A DNA stretch of 64,000 bases from Yoonia sp. (lineage in GTDB: Bacteria > Pseudomonadota > Alphaproteobacteria > Rhodobacterales > Rhodobacteraceae): contig NZ_JANQTS010000082.1 of the NCBI RefSeq assembly GCF_030731595.1, positions 114,200 to 178,199 on the forward strand, read 5' to 3'. Below are positions 38,063 through 45,943 of this stretch, in pieces (position 1 is the first letter of the stretch; each line of letters starts with the position of its first letter). Made by a program: the position numbers and the translations under genes. The notes under the pieces are model-generated. The model did not search any database, was not told the origin of the DNA, and saw nothing but the letters and a program-made list of their open reading frames with translations.

Positions 38063-39127
38063 ATGCTGAAACACCTCACGAAAGCCGCGGCCACGGCCGC
38101 ACTGCTGGCGACACCATTCGCTGCATGGGCTGGAGGCCACACGGAATTCACGATCCGTGCGACCGCCAACTCAAACGAGAACGACGAAGACTATGACGGT
38201 CTGGTCGTCTTTAAAAACTATGTCGAAGCGGCCTCGAACGGGCGCATCGCGGTCGAGCTTTTCATCGGCACACAGCTTTGTGCGACCGGTGCGGAATGCC
38301 TTGAGGGCGTTTCCGAAGGTTCCATCGACGTCTATATTTCCACCTCGGGCGGTGCGGCTGGCATTTTCCCTTATGTGCAAGTGCTCGACCTGCCCTACCT
38401 GATGTCATCCGACCGCGTGGCCGAAGCTGTGCTGTCCGGCGATTTCGTCCGGATCATGCGTGACAAAGCGCTGGAAGACAGCGATGGCACGATCCGCCTG
38501 ATGACCGTGGGCAACACCGGCGGCTGGCGCAACTTTGCCAACACCGAACGCCGCGTGACGACCCCCGCCGATATGGCAGGCCTGAAACTGCGCACCGTTG
38601 TGGCCGATCTGCCTGTGCAACTGGTCGAAGCCATGGGTGCCTCTGCGACACCGATCCCGTGGCCAGAGCTGTTCACATCGCTGCAAACCGGCGTTGTTGA
38701 AGGCACCGCAAACGGCATCACCGACATCATGGGCATGAAGTTCCCTGATGCGGGCCTGCAGTACCTGACACTTGACGGGCACTCCTACATGGGCGCGCTG
38801 TGGTGGATGAACAACAACAACTTCTTGGCGATGCCAGAAGACCTGCGCCGTGTTGTCGTCGACGGCTTCTCTGCACTTCAGCAGGCGACTTTCGCCTCAC
38901 CAAAGCGCAAGTCGATCGAAGCCTATGAAGCCTTCGTTGCAGGGGGCGGCGATATCTACGTCCCATCACCAGAAGAGAAAGCCGCATTCGCCGCAGCAGC
39001 CGAACCAGTGAACGCATGGTTCCGCGAAAACGTCGAAGGCGGGTCTGAAATGCTGGACGCGCTGATTGCAGCGACAGCAGAAGTCGAGGCCCAACTGGCC
39101 GCTGACTATGCCAGCGACCTGAACTAG
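38063..39127 (+). CDS. TRAP transporter substrate-binding protein (DctP)
   Basis: A 354-residue periplasmic binding protein. Signal peptide residues 1-24 (ATAALLATPFAAWAGG). DctP-family segments include LFIGTQLCATGAECLEGVSE, PADMAGLKLRTVVADLPVQL, GASATPIPWPELFTSLQTGVVEGTAN (split: GASATPIPWPELFTSLQTG) and the C-terminal helices. Its ligand is unknown but is presumably the substrate of the monooxygenase pathway. A strong terminator follows. Confidence 0.93.
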   Translation: MLKHLTKAAATAALLATPFAAWAGGHTEFTIRATANSNENDEDYDGLVVFKNYVEAASNGRIAVELFIGTQLCATGAECLEGVSEGSIDVYISTSGGAAGIFPYVQVLDLPYLMSSDRVAEAVLSGDFVRIMRDKALEDSDGTIRLMTVGNTGGWRNFANTERRVTTPADMAGLKLRTVVADLPVQLVEAMGASATPIPWPELFTSLQTGVVEGTANGITDIMGMKFPDAGLQYLTLDGHSYMGALWWMNNNNFLAMPEDLRRVVVDGFSALQQATFASPKRKSIEAYEAFVAGGGDIYVPSPEEKAAFAAAAEPVNAWFRENVEGGSEMLDALIAATAEVEAQLAADYASDLN

Positions 39128-39148
39128 GACCGATCAGGCCAGAACGCG

Positions 39149-39178
39149 AAAGGGCCGTCCCGTCGGGGCGGCCCTTTT
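39149..39178 (+). terminator. Rho-independent terminator after the TRAP operon
   Basis: A 13-base stem AAAGGGCCGTCCC / GGGGCGGCCCTTT with one G-T pair and a short GTC loop, followed by TTTTGT. It ends the monooxygenase-TRAP operon. The reverse strand also ends in TTT after the stem, so weak bidirectional activity toward the converging PepSY gene is possible. Confidence 0.9.
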
Positions 39179-39195
39179 GTCATTGTCGGTCGACT

Positions 39196-39795
39196 TTATT
39201 GCGATTGCGGCCCGCCACCAAAACCCAATGCCCGCTTGAAGCGGCGCACGCGCGGGATCCAGAACAGCACAAGGCCCGTCAGCCCGAAAAGCATCATGGA
39301 GATCGCTGTAATATCGGCCAGCCAGGTCGCAAAGCGACTGTCCAGCCACCCCCGCGTATGAATGCGCTTGAAGACCGTGCTCCAGTAAATCTTGCTGTGG
39401 ACCTTTGTGCCATCGGGGGCATAGGTGGTGCGCCTGAAATCCGACTTCACATAGTAATGCCCGGTCTGTTGGGCCACGATCACATCGCCAGAGGGGCGTT
39501 CGAACTGGTAGGCATCAAAGCCGTGATAGCTCTCCCACGTTGGTTCTGGCAGCGGCTCTTCGGGCCAATACTGCGCGGCGATGACAGCCGCTGCGTCGCT
39601 ATCCAAAGGCCCCGCGCCGGGCCAATCCGCCAGGGTGCTCTCTTCGAAGTTTTCTGGCTCGATCCAGTTCAGCACAGTCCGCGCGTGGTTGAGATAGAAG
39701 CCGGTTGCGCCAATCGCAATAATCCACGGCAGCAACAGAAACCCCAGCCAGCCATGCAGGCTGCGCAGGGTCTTGAGGGTTTGGGCTTTTGTCAT
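39196..39795 (-). CDS. PepSY domain membrane protein
   Basis: A 199-residue protein with an N-terminal transmembrane helix after TLKTLRSLHGWLGFLLLPWI, an extracytoplasmic PepSY region (residues about 40-145, with SGDVIVAQQTGHYYVKSDF), and a C-terminal helix (ADITAISMMLFGLTGLVLFW). Such proteins occur with iron-siderophore reductases, flavocytochromes and peptidase inhibitors. The start at 39795 overlaps the HprK-PqqD stop (ATGA), coupling the two. A role in electron delivery or in handling the secreted repeat protein is inference. Confidence 0.82.
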   Translation of the reverse strand: MTKAQTLKTLRSLHGWLGFLLLPWIIAIGATGFYLNHARTVLNWIEPENFEESTLADWPGAGPLDSDAAAVIAAQYWPEEPLPEPTWESYHGFDAYQFERPSGDVIVAQQTGHYYVKSDFRRTTYAPDGTKVHSKIYWSTVFKRIHTRGWLDSRFATWLADITAISMMLFGLTGLVLFWIPRVRRFKRALGFGGGPQSQ

Positions 39796-41078
39796 TTCGG
39801 GGCCTCCACAATCAAATTCTGTTGCCACAAGAACGTCATGGCTTGCAATACGTCCTCTTGCAGACGCGCGCGCGGAACGTCTGCAAACACCTCTTGCATC
39901 GCATCCGCCAGATCATCTGGGCGCATTGGATCCTGCAAGAGCATCCAGATCACGCCCGAAACCGCATTGAACCGATGGATCGACCGGCCCTGCGCATCCG
40001 CAAGATAGAGCGCTGCCTGGGTCTGCACCTCGACAAATCCGGGCACCCTGCCATAGCGCAGACCGGGATCAAATGCTGCGGTTTGATCGTCTAGCGCGTC
40101 CGGCAGAGGTGCCGGCCGGTCGGTCGAAGGATGGTCATCAGACGACAGTGTCGCCGCAGACAAGCGGGCCAAATGCGGGCTGTCGTGCAAAAGTGCTGCG
40201 GCGTCAGCCACATCGTCATAGACCAAACGGTAGACTGGAACAGAGGTGGCGATGGCCGCAATCACTGACAGGATTGCGCCTGCATGCACCTGACGGCCAA
40301 AGTTCTGGATCACGAGGGCCGCAATCGCATCATCGTCGGAAACAGGTTCAAGTAAGGCGGAGGCCGTGCGCCCCTCTTCCCGGTCAAGTAGAACAACTGC
40401 GCCGATAGGGGCTTTCGTGCCGGACAAAGGCAGGTCTATGCCGGTCAGATACCCATATCTTTTATTGGCAGGGTCTATGCCTGCGGCAATCCAGTTACTG
40501 AGTTCTATCGGCAGGTTCGGCGGCAGTGGCAGCCGCAAGCGCGGTGCGATGCCATTGGCGAGGCCATAGATAGTTCCGGCCTCGACCGCCACAGGCACGA
40601 AATCGTCCGAAAAGACCGCATGACCCAGTTTGGCCAGTGTCGCGGTCAAAAGGCTCTTTCCTGCCCTTCGCGCATTTGGGAAGATCACCAAGTGATCGCC
40701 AAACCCGATGGCCGCCGCATGGAGACACAGCAGATCAGGCCGACTGCGCAAGCGCTCCCATGACATCTCGACCACAAGATCGCAGATCGCGTCTACCGGA
40801 TCGTGGTGGGCAACGGGGCTTGCTGCGAGCGGTGCCAACAGACGCCAACTTTGATCATCAATAGGGCCGATTGTTGCAAAGGGCGGTCTGGACTGCGGTT
40901 GTGCGGCAGAGATTTCTTTGAACGGCCAAGCCGCCATCACCGGATCAAGCAAGGGCCGCACGATCTGTGGATCAGAAACCTGCAAGGGCGCGTCCAGCCC
41001 GTCAAAGGCCAACAGATGTACAGGCACATCAACCACCGTGACGCGACCTCTGGTGGGAGGCCGCGTCACAGAGTTCAC
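39792..41078 (-). CDS. HprK-like kinase domain fused to PqqD-like domain
   Basis: A 428-residue protein. Residues about 110-330 resemble the HPr-kinase/phosphorylase-like domain seen in peptide-modification clusters: FPNARRAGKSLLTATLAKL is a P-loop with Asn instead of Gly/Ala at its first position, followed by FSDDFVPV. Residues about 345-425 match PqqD-like peptide-recognition domains (RSIHRFNAVSGVIWMLLQDP and the EDVLQAMTFLWQQNLI helix). The gene starts with GTG at 41078, its only good start after an in-frame stop. It lies 50 bases downstream of the secreted repeat-protein gene. Together this suggests recognition and phosphorylation or other processing of a peptide. Confidence 0.75.
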   Translation of the reverse strand: MNSVTRPPTRGRVTVVDVPVHLLAFDGLDAPLQVSDPQIVRPLLDPVMAAWPFKEISAAQPQSRPPFATIGPIDDQSWRLLAPLAASPVAHHDPVDAICDLVVEMSWERLRSRPDLLCLHAAAIGFGDHLVIFPNARRAGKSLLTATLAKLGHAVFSDDFVPVAVEAGTIYGLANGIAPRLRLPLPPNLPIELSNWIAAGIDPANKRYGYLTGIDLPLSGTKAPIGAVVLLDREEGRTASALLEPVSDDDAIAALVIQNFGRQVHAGAILSVIAAIATSVPVYRLVYDDVADAAALLHDSPHLARLSAATLSSDDHPSTDRPAPLPDALDDQTAAFDPGLRYGRVPGFVEVQTQAALYLADAQGRSIHRFNAVSGVIWMLLQDPMRPDDLADAMQEVFADVPRARLQEDVLQAMTFLWQQNLIVEAPK

Positions 41079-41128
41079 AGATTGAACGGATGAAAGTCAT
41101 CGCAGTTCTTGGCGTAGACCATCCAGCG

Positions 41129-41461
41129 CTAGGTTGGATTGTCGCAGCTCGTGCCGTTCCAGACGCCGCCGGTTGCAGCGCAGGAATTAGGGCCACTTGG
41201 GCCAGATGACCGGCTAGGCGAACTTGCCTTGCTTGCGGCACTTTGAGGGCTTGGCGCGCTTTGAGGGCTTGGCGCGCTTTGACGGCTTGGTGCGCTTTGA
41301 CGGCTTGGTGCGCTATTTGAAGAAGCAGCCGACGCCCCGCTGGAGGCATGCGCCATGGACATCGTCGTGAAGGCTGGCACTGCATAGGCAGCAGTTGCAA
41401 GTGCGCCGATACGGGCCAACAGCTTGCGGCGAGACAGATCGTTTGGCGTTTTGTCAGTCAT
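41129..41461 (-). CDS. Small Tat-like exported Ser/Pro/Gln-repeat protein
   Basis: A 110-residue protein that starts at 41461 after AAGGAAAG. A twin-arginine-type signal (SRRKLLARIGALATAAYAVP) ends near AHA. The mature part of about 70 residues contains SAPSRQ twice and SAPSPQ twice, encoded by 18-base DNA repeats. A further Ser/Pro-rich stretch follows, then the tail SCAATGGVWNGTSCDNPT with Trp between two cysteines. It has no known enzymatic fold. Its position just upstream of an HprK-PqqD fusion makes it the obvious substrate candidate, with the serine repeats as possible modification sites. Confidence 0.72.
   Translation of the reverse strand: MTDKTPNDLSRRKLLARIGALATAAYAVPAFTTMSMAHASSGASAASSNSAPSRQSAPSRQSAPSPQSAPSPQSAASKASSPSRSSGPSGPNSCAATGGVWNGTSCDNPT
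41238..41309 (-). repeat. Four 18-base tandem repeats inside the secreted protein gene
   Basis: Four consecutive 18-base units read GCGCTTTGAGGGCTTGGC or close variants on the plus strand, in frame with the minus-strand gene. Two end in GGC and two in GGT, with G/C variation at the tenth base, which makes the Arg/Pro difference between SAPSRQ and SAPSPQ. The array is short and could change copy number by slippage. Confidence 0.9.
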
Positions 41462-41774
41462 GAACTTTCCTTTTCTTGTGTTCTTGGATCTTTGATCCTC
41501 ATTGAGGCGTGTTGGTTTCAAACTAGGTCAGCATTCTACTTTGTGTGAGTGGTCGTGAGTGGGTGGCGATAGCTGATGATCCGACGATGGCCCAAGAATT
41601 TTGAACCGCGCAATACGGATTTAGTTTATCGGAGCCATATAAACTTTAGTTATACGCCTGTTTTCGCCACAAGAATCCTGATTTATTGGCTATTTTATGG
41701 GTCGTGCAGGTCTTTTCACATGATCTGCCGATCCAGCCGAACATGAAAGAAAATCGCCTTCCAGACTTTTCTTT
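41462..41774. other. A/T-rich gap upstream of the repeat-protein operon
   Basis: 313 bases without a convincing gene, clearly richer in A/T than its surroundings. It must contain the promoter of the minus-strand operon 41461-39196. The Sel1 gene ends at its other edge with a pyrimidine-rich stretch on the plus strand (CTTTTCTTTTT near 41768-41776). I see no clear dyad operator. Confidence 0.5.
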
Positions 41775-42275
41775 TTACCGGAACGGATACATCCAGACCC
41801 GGTAATCATCCACCAGAACCTCGGCCCGCGCCCGTTCTTGGGCTGTCAACCGCGGCGTAATCAACTCCAGCGAATCAAGCGCGTCAGGGTCCCCGCCTAT
41901 TGCCGACAAAGCATACCAAAGGTAGGCTCTGACCATATCTGGCGCAGGAATGCCGCGCCCGACTTCGTAGTACCAGCCCAAACCAGATTGCGCCCCCGGA
42001 TGCCCTTTCATCGACGCACGCAGATACCAGTCAAAGGCCCGCTCGTCGTCGCGGTCGACCCCGAGGCCAAGGGCATACATGACGCCGATCAGTTCTTCGG
42101 CTTCGGCATTGCCGGATCGGGCAAAGACTTCGAACATCGCACGGGCCTCGGCGAATGCGCCCGCCTCCATCAGATCGCGCGCCTCTTCCATATCGGCCTG
42201 CGCGGGCGCGGCCAAAAGCAGCATCGCGGCACAGATGTATCTACAGGTTCTGGACGCTTTCTTGACGCGATACAT
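41775..42275 (-). CDS. Sel1-like repeat secreted protein
   Basis: A 166-residue protein with a signal peptide (YICAAMLLLAAPAQA). It contains two or three Sel1/TPR-like repeats: AEAEELIGVMYALGLGVDRD, FDWYLRASMKGHPGAQSGLG and WYYEVGRGIPAPDMVRAYLW. Sel1 repeats mediate protein-protein contacts. The start at 42275 follows GAGG; longer in-frame starts exist but would run far into the divergent peroxidase gene. Its ATG lies head to head with that of the peroxidase. Confidence 0.82.
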   Translation of the reverse strand: MYRVKKASRTCRYICAAMLLLAAPAQADMEEARDLMEAGAFAEARAMFEVFARSGNAEAEELIGVMYALGLGVDRDDERAFDWYLRASMKGHPGAQSGLGWYYEVGRGIPAPDMVRAYLWYALSAIGGDPDALDSLELITPRLTAQERARAEVLVDDYRVWMYPFR

Positions 42276-43562
42276 GCGGCATTCCTCGGGCTGGTCTTCG
42301 GGGCCAATCTGGCCACCGCACAGGTTGTTTCGCCCGAGGATTACATCCCGGTCGACCCTGATCAAGCCCGCATCGGGCAATTGCTTTTCTATGATAAGAT
42401 ACTGTCAGGAAACCGGAATATCTCTTGCGGGACCTGTCATCATCACGATCATGCTGGCGGCGACGGGCTTTCGCTGGGGATCGGCGAAGGCGGCATGGGT
42501 GTGGGGCCGGACCGCACAGCAGGGATCGGCCCCGACCAGATCCGCAAACGCATCCCGCGCAACGCGCCAAGCCTATGGAATCTGGGCCATAATTCCGTGC
42601 GCGTGCTCTTTCACGACGGACGCCTGTCAGTGTCCGATCTTTACGGCAACGGCTTTGATTCCCCTGCCGAGGAATGGCTGCCCCAGGGCCTTGATACCCT
42701 TTTGGCGGCACAGGCGCTTTTCCCGATGGTCGCGCAGTTCGAGATGGCCGGAAACCCGCGCGAGAACGAGATCGCAGGGGCGACCCACGACCGGATTGAT
42801 GTGGCATGGCCGATCATCGCCAAGCGCGTGCGGACGATCCCTGAGTATGGCGCGATGTTCGTGCAAGCCTTTGATCATATAGAAGAACCCGCCGATGTGA
42901 CGATCGTGGAAATTGGCAACGCATTGGGGGCATTCATTGCCAGCGAATGGCAATCCTACGACAGCCCCTATGACAATTGGCTGGCAGGCACGCCCCTGCC
43001 CGATGATGCCGAACGGGGCCGCCAGCTCTTCTTTAGCATCGGCTGCGCATCCTGCCATTCCGGCCCCCTGTTCACCGATCAGGACTTTCACGCCATCGCC
43101 CTACCCGCTTTCGGACCGGGCCGAACCCGCCAATGGGACCCGATTCCGCGCGATGTGGGGCGCATGGGTGAAACGAATCTACTGGAAGATGCCTATAAGT
43201 TCCGGACCCCTTCGCTGCGCAATGTGGCGCTGACCGCCCCCTATGGGCACAACGGAGCCTATCCGACGCTCGCGGCAATGATCCGTCATAAAGCCGACCC
43301 CGACGCCGCGCGTTTGGCCTGGACACCCCAGATGGCTGGCTTGCCTGTTGTCCCTTGGCTCGCAGCGGTGGATTTTGCGATCCGCGCCGACAGGCCAGAA
43401 ATGGCGCGGCAAGCCGCAGTGCAGGATTTGCCCGCGATGACAATCTCGGAAACTGACATTGCCGATCTTGTCGCCTTCCTGAACGCGCTGACCGGAGAGA
43501 CGGCCCTGACCCGCCCGCTTGGGCGGCCCGATCACGTTCCCAGCGGTCTGCCCGTCGACTAG
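42274..43562 (+). CDS. MauG-like di-heme cytochrome c peroxidase, irregular start
   Basis: An exported di-heme protein of about 429 residues, with heme motifs CGTCH (in GNRNISCGTCHHHDHAGG) and CASCH (in IGCASCHSGPLFTDQDFHA) and TPSLRNVALTAPYGHNG. It is closely related to the enzyme at 55933-57246. The open frame reaches far upstream, but its signal-peptide-like stretch FLGLVFGANLATAQ has no ATG, GTG or TTG nearby. The only suitable ATG (42274, ATGCGG) is out of frame by one base. A one-base deletion or sequencing error, or an unusual start such as ATA at 42270, would explain this. The stop overlaps glycerate kinase (CTAG). Confidence 0.8.
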
Positions 43563-44743
43563 CGCCGGATCATCACGCCAAGGTCGGCCACATTGGTGCC
43601 CGTCGCCCCGGTAACCAGCAAATCGCCCGCCTGCGCCAAGGCCGCATAGCTGTCGTTATTGGCCAGCAGCCCCTCGACATCGCTGATCCGCCCCAACGTG
43701 CCCTGATCGACCAGCCCGCCCGCTGCGTCTGTTGGCCCGTCACGACCGTCGCTGCCGCCTTGCAAACAGACCCAATCGGTCCACCCGCGCTGGCCCGCCT
43801 CTTGCGCGATCCGCAACGCCAGTTCCTGATTGCGCCCGCCTCGCCCGGTGCCGCGCAATAGAACCGTGGTTTCACCGCCCCAGACCGTGATCCCGGGCCC
43901 TGCATGATCACAGATCAGCCGGGCCGCTTGGGCGACATCGCCCTCTATCGGCGTTGCGATCACATGGGCCGATGGGGCGGCCTGCGCCATAGCGGCAACG
44001 CTTTTGGCGTTTGATCCCACCAGAATATTCGTGGCATCCGGCACCGCTGGCGGTGACCCTGCCGCCTGCAAGTGCACGCGCACGCTGTCGGGTACCTGAA
44101 ACCAAAGATCTGCTTGCTTGAGGAGCGCGATTGCATCCTGCGCCGTCCCCAATGGGCCAACGGTCGGCCCGCTGGCAATCGTGGCCAGATCGTCACCAAT
44201 CACATCCGACAGGATCAGCGCGGTCACATGGTGCGGGGCCGCATGCCGCAACAGACCACCGCCCTTAAGGGCAGAAAGCTGCTGGCGGATCAGGTTCATC
44301 GCGGTGATATCCAGCCCCGCCCCCAAAAGCAGGGCATTGACCGCGGCCTTATCGTCAAGGGTCAGCGCCCCGGCCGGAGCAGGCAGCAAGGCCGACCCCC
44401 CGCCCGAGATCAAGGCAAGCACCGGCCCATGTGTCTGCGTGAGTGCGGCGATCACCGCCTGTGCAGCGGCAGCCCCTTTTGCATCGGGGACGGGATGCCC
44501 CGCAGCCATGACCTCTGCCCCTTCAAGGGCCTGCGCGTTTTCATAATTCGTCACGACCAGACAAGGCACGCCCGCAAACCGTGCCAGAGCGGCCTTGGCC
44601 ATCAGGCGCGCAGCCTTGCCGACAGCGATGATCAGTGCAGGTGCAGGCACACGGTCCAACACCCCCGCCACCGCCACGAAAGGATCGGCGGCATCGACGC
44701 CGGCTTGAAAAATTCTGCGGGCTTCCGCCCTTTGCGCATCCAT
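43559..44743 (-). CDS. Glycerate 2-kinase (GckA/MOFRL type)
   Basis: A 394-residue kinase phosphorylating D-glycerate to 2-phosphoglycerate. IIAVGKAARLMAKAAL, PVLALISGGGSALLPAPAGALTLDD (split: LALISGGGSALLPAPAGA), NLIRQQLSALKGGGLLRHA and the C-terminal GGRNQELALRIAQEAG are MOFRL/GckA motifs. The neighbours upstream (two unrecognised genes, xylose genes) do not show where glycerate comes from. The start lies 3 bases after the stop of the membrane-protein gene, so it is probably cotranscribed. Confidence 0.95.
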   Translation of the reverse strand: MDAQRAEARRIFQAGVDAADPFVAVAGVLDRVPAPALIIAVGKAARLMAKAALARFAGVPCLVVTNYENAQALEGAEVMAAGHPVPDAKGAAAAQAVIAALTQTHGPVLALISGGGSALLPAPAGALTLDDKAAVNALLLGAGLDITAMNLIRQQLSALKGGGLLRHAAPHHVTALILSDVIGDDLATIASGPTVGPLGTAQDAIALLKQADLWFQVPDSVRVHLQAAGSPPAVPDATNILVGSNAKSVAAMAQAAPSAHVIATPIEGDVAQAARLICDHAGPGITVWGGETTVLLRGTGRGGRNQELALRIAQEAGQRGWTDWVCLQGGSDGRDGPTDAAGGLVDQGTLGRISDVEGLLANNDSYAALAQAGDLLVTGATGTNVADLGVMIRR

Positions 44744-44746
44744 CCC

Positions 44747-45943
44747 TTAACTCCTTTGCCGCGACATGAGTGCCGCCATGCGTTGCACAACCTCAAGCTC
44801 CAGTTCGGCCGCAGGCGATGCACTGAGCGAGGGCATGGACAAGGCGATCAGCAGACGTGGCCTTTCCATCCCCAAGATGACGTGGGTCGCCGCATAGCGT
44901 GTGAACAGATAGGCAATATGGTCATCGGCAACAGGGCCAAGATCGGGGGGATCGGCGCGGCGCAACACAGGGGCTGCGGCAAAGATCTGATCCAGCACCG
45001 CGTCTTGCAGGCCGGACAGGCTTTCTGCGCTGACGACGACCGCTCCTTCGACCAAAGGATGCGCCTGCAGGTCGCGCAGGAAGGCCATCGCATCATCGGT
45101 CTTTGCCGTTGCCAGATGGCGCAAAAGGCCAAGGCTCTGTTCTTCCGCGCGCAACGCGCGGGCGTCTGTCAGGATCGTCACCACGAAAAGCATCGTCATG
45201 ATGGATGCAATGACGAGCAAGACGCCATCGCGCTCAAGTGCGGCAAAAACCCCGATCATACTGCCCACAAAGACCGCAGCCCCGACCATGACAGCCAGAT
45301 TCCCCAGCACTGCCCGGTGCCCTTGGTGCGCTCGGCCCAGTCCGATTGCCAGCCAGCACAGAATAAGGACGCCCAGCGCCGAAAACTGGATTGGCAACCC
45401 GATTGCCAGCAGCAGGAAGTCCCCTGCCGCCAATGGAATGAAAAGGACCAGCGACAGGCCCAGACGCACAACCATCGCGTTTTCACCGCGCGAAAGAGAG
45501 GTCTTGTCGCGCGTCAGGACCAGCCAACCCGAACAGACAAACCCGAGCAGTTGAAAGCCCAGCAGGCTGAAACTGCGCGCGGGATCAATGCTGTCTGAAT
45601 ACCACAAGGCCAACAGCCCGAACCCGACTGCCCCCCCGCCAATCACCGCCTTCATCATCGGCGGCGCATGCCGGCGCAACAGACCTTCGGTCAGCAGCAA
45701 CACCGCCAAGGGGATCAGGGCCGCCGCCGCCAAGATCAGGATACGAAACGCCTCGATCCCTGTGACGATCATGAGGGCACGGCCCGCAAAAAGCACCATC
45801 GTGACCCGGATGCCAAACAGAAAGCGCCGGTTGATCGGGTCCGTCGCATCGCGGCGCACCAAGACGGATTGCAGGACGTATAGCCCCAGCAAAGCGGCAC
45901 AGGACAAAAACAGTTGGGTCAGAATGGTTGCTGCGGCGATCAT
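44747..45943 (-). CDS. Unrecognised multispan membrane protein
   Basis: A 398-residue protein. Residues about 1-260 contain roughly seven to eight hydrophobic helices (LFLSCAALLGLYVLQSVLV, ILILAAAALIPLAVLLLTEG, GLSLVLFIPLAAGDFLLLAI, VLLVIASIMTMLFVVTILT). Residues about 265-398 are soluble (LRHLATAKTDDAMAFLRDLQ; GPVADDHIAYLFTRYAATHV). The arrangement resembles a membrane sensor without a kinase or cyclase motif. It is coupled by ATGA overlap to the gene before it, so the two probably act together. Confidence 0.7.
   Translation of the reverse strand: MIAAATILTQLFLSCAALLGLYVLQSVLVRRDATDPINRRFLFGIRVTMVLFAGRALMIVTGIEAFRILILAAAALIPLAVLLLTEGLLRRHAPPMMKAVIGGGAVGFGLLALWYSDSIDPARSFSLLGFQLLGFVCSGWLVLTRDKTSLSRGENAMVVRLGLSLVLFIPLAAGDFLLLAIGLPIQFSALGVLILCWLAIGLGRAHQGHRAVLGNLAVMVGAAVFVGSMIGVFAALERDGVLLVIASIMTMLFVVTILTDARALRAEEQSLGLLRHLATAKTDDAMAFLRDLQAHPLVEGAVVVSAESLSGLQDAVLDQIFAAAPVLRRADPPDLGPVADDHIAYLFTRYAATHVILGMERPRLLIALSMPSLSASPAAELELEVVQRMAALMSRQRS

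Noticed and set aside
41238..41309. Possible CRISPR-like array
   Set aside because: The 18-base units are directly adjacent without spacers and are in frame with a coding sequence.
41029..41400. 123-codon minus-strand frame overlapping the repeat protein and HprK-PqqD start
   Set aside because: It is an out-of-frame reading of the 18-base repeats (VKAHQ/ALKARQ-like) without its own ribosome site.
41838..42270. Long N-terminal extension of the MauG-like protein
   Set aside because: It is antisense to the Sel1 gene and not peroxidase-like; the true start is expected just before the signal-peptide-like stretch.
44072..45598. 508-codon plus-strand open frame
   Set aside because: It is antisense to the glycerate kinase and the membrane-protein gene; composition is His/Gln/Arg-rich as expected for shadows of GC-rich genes.
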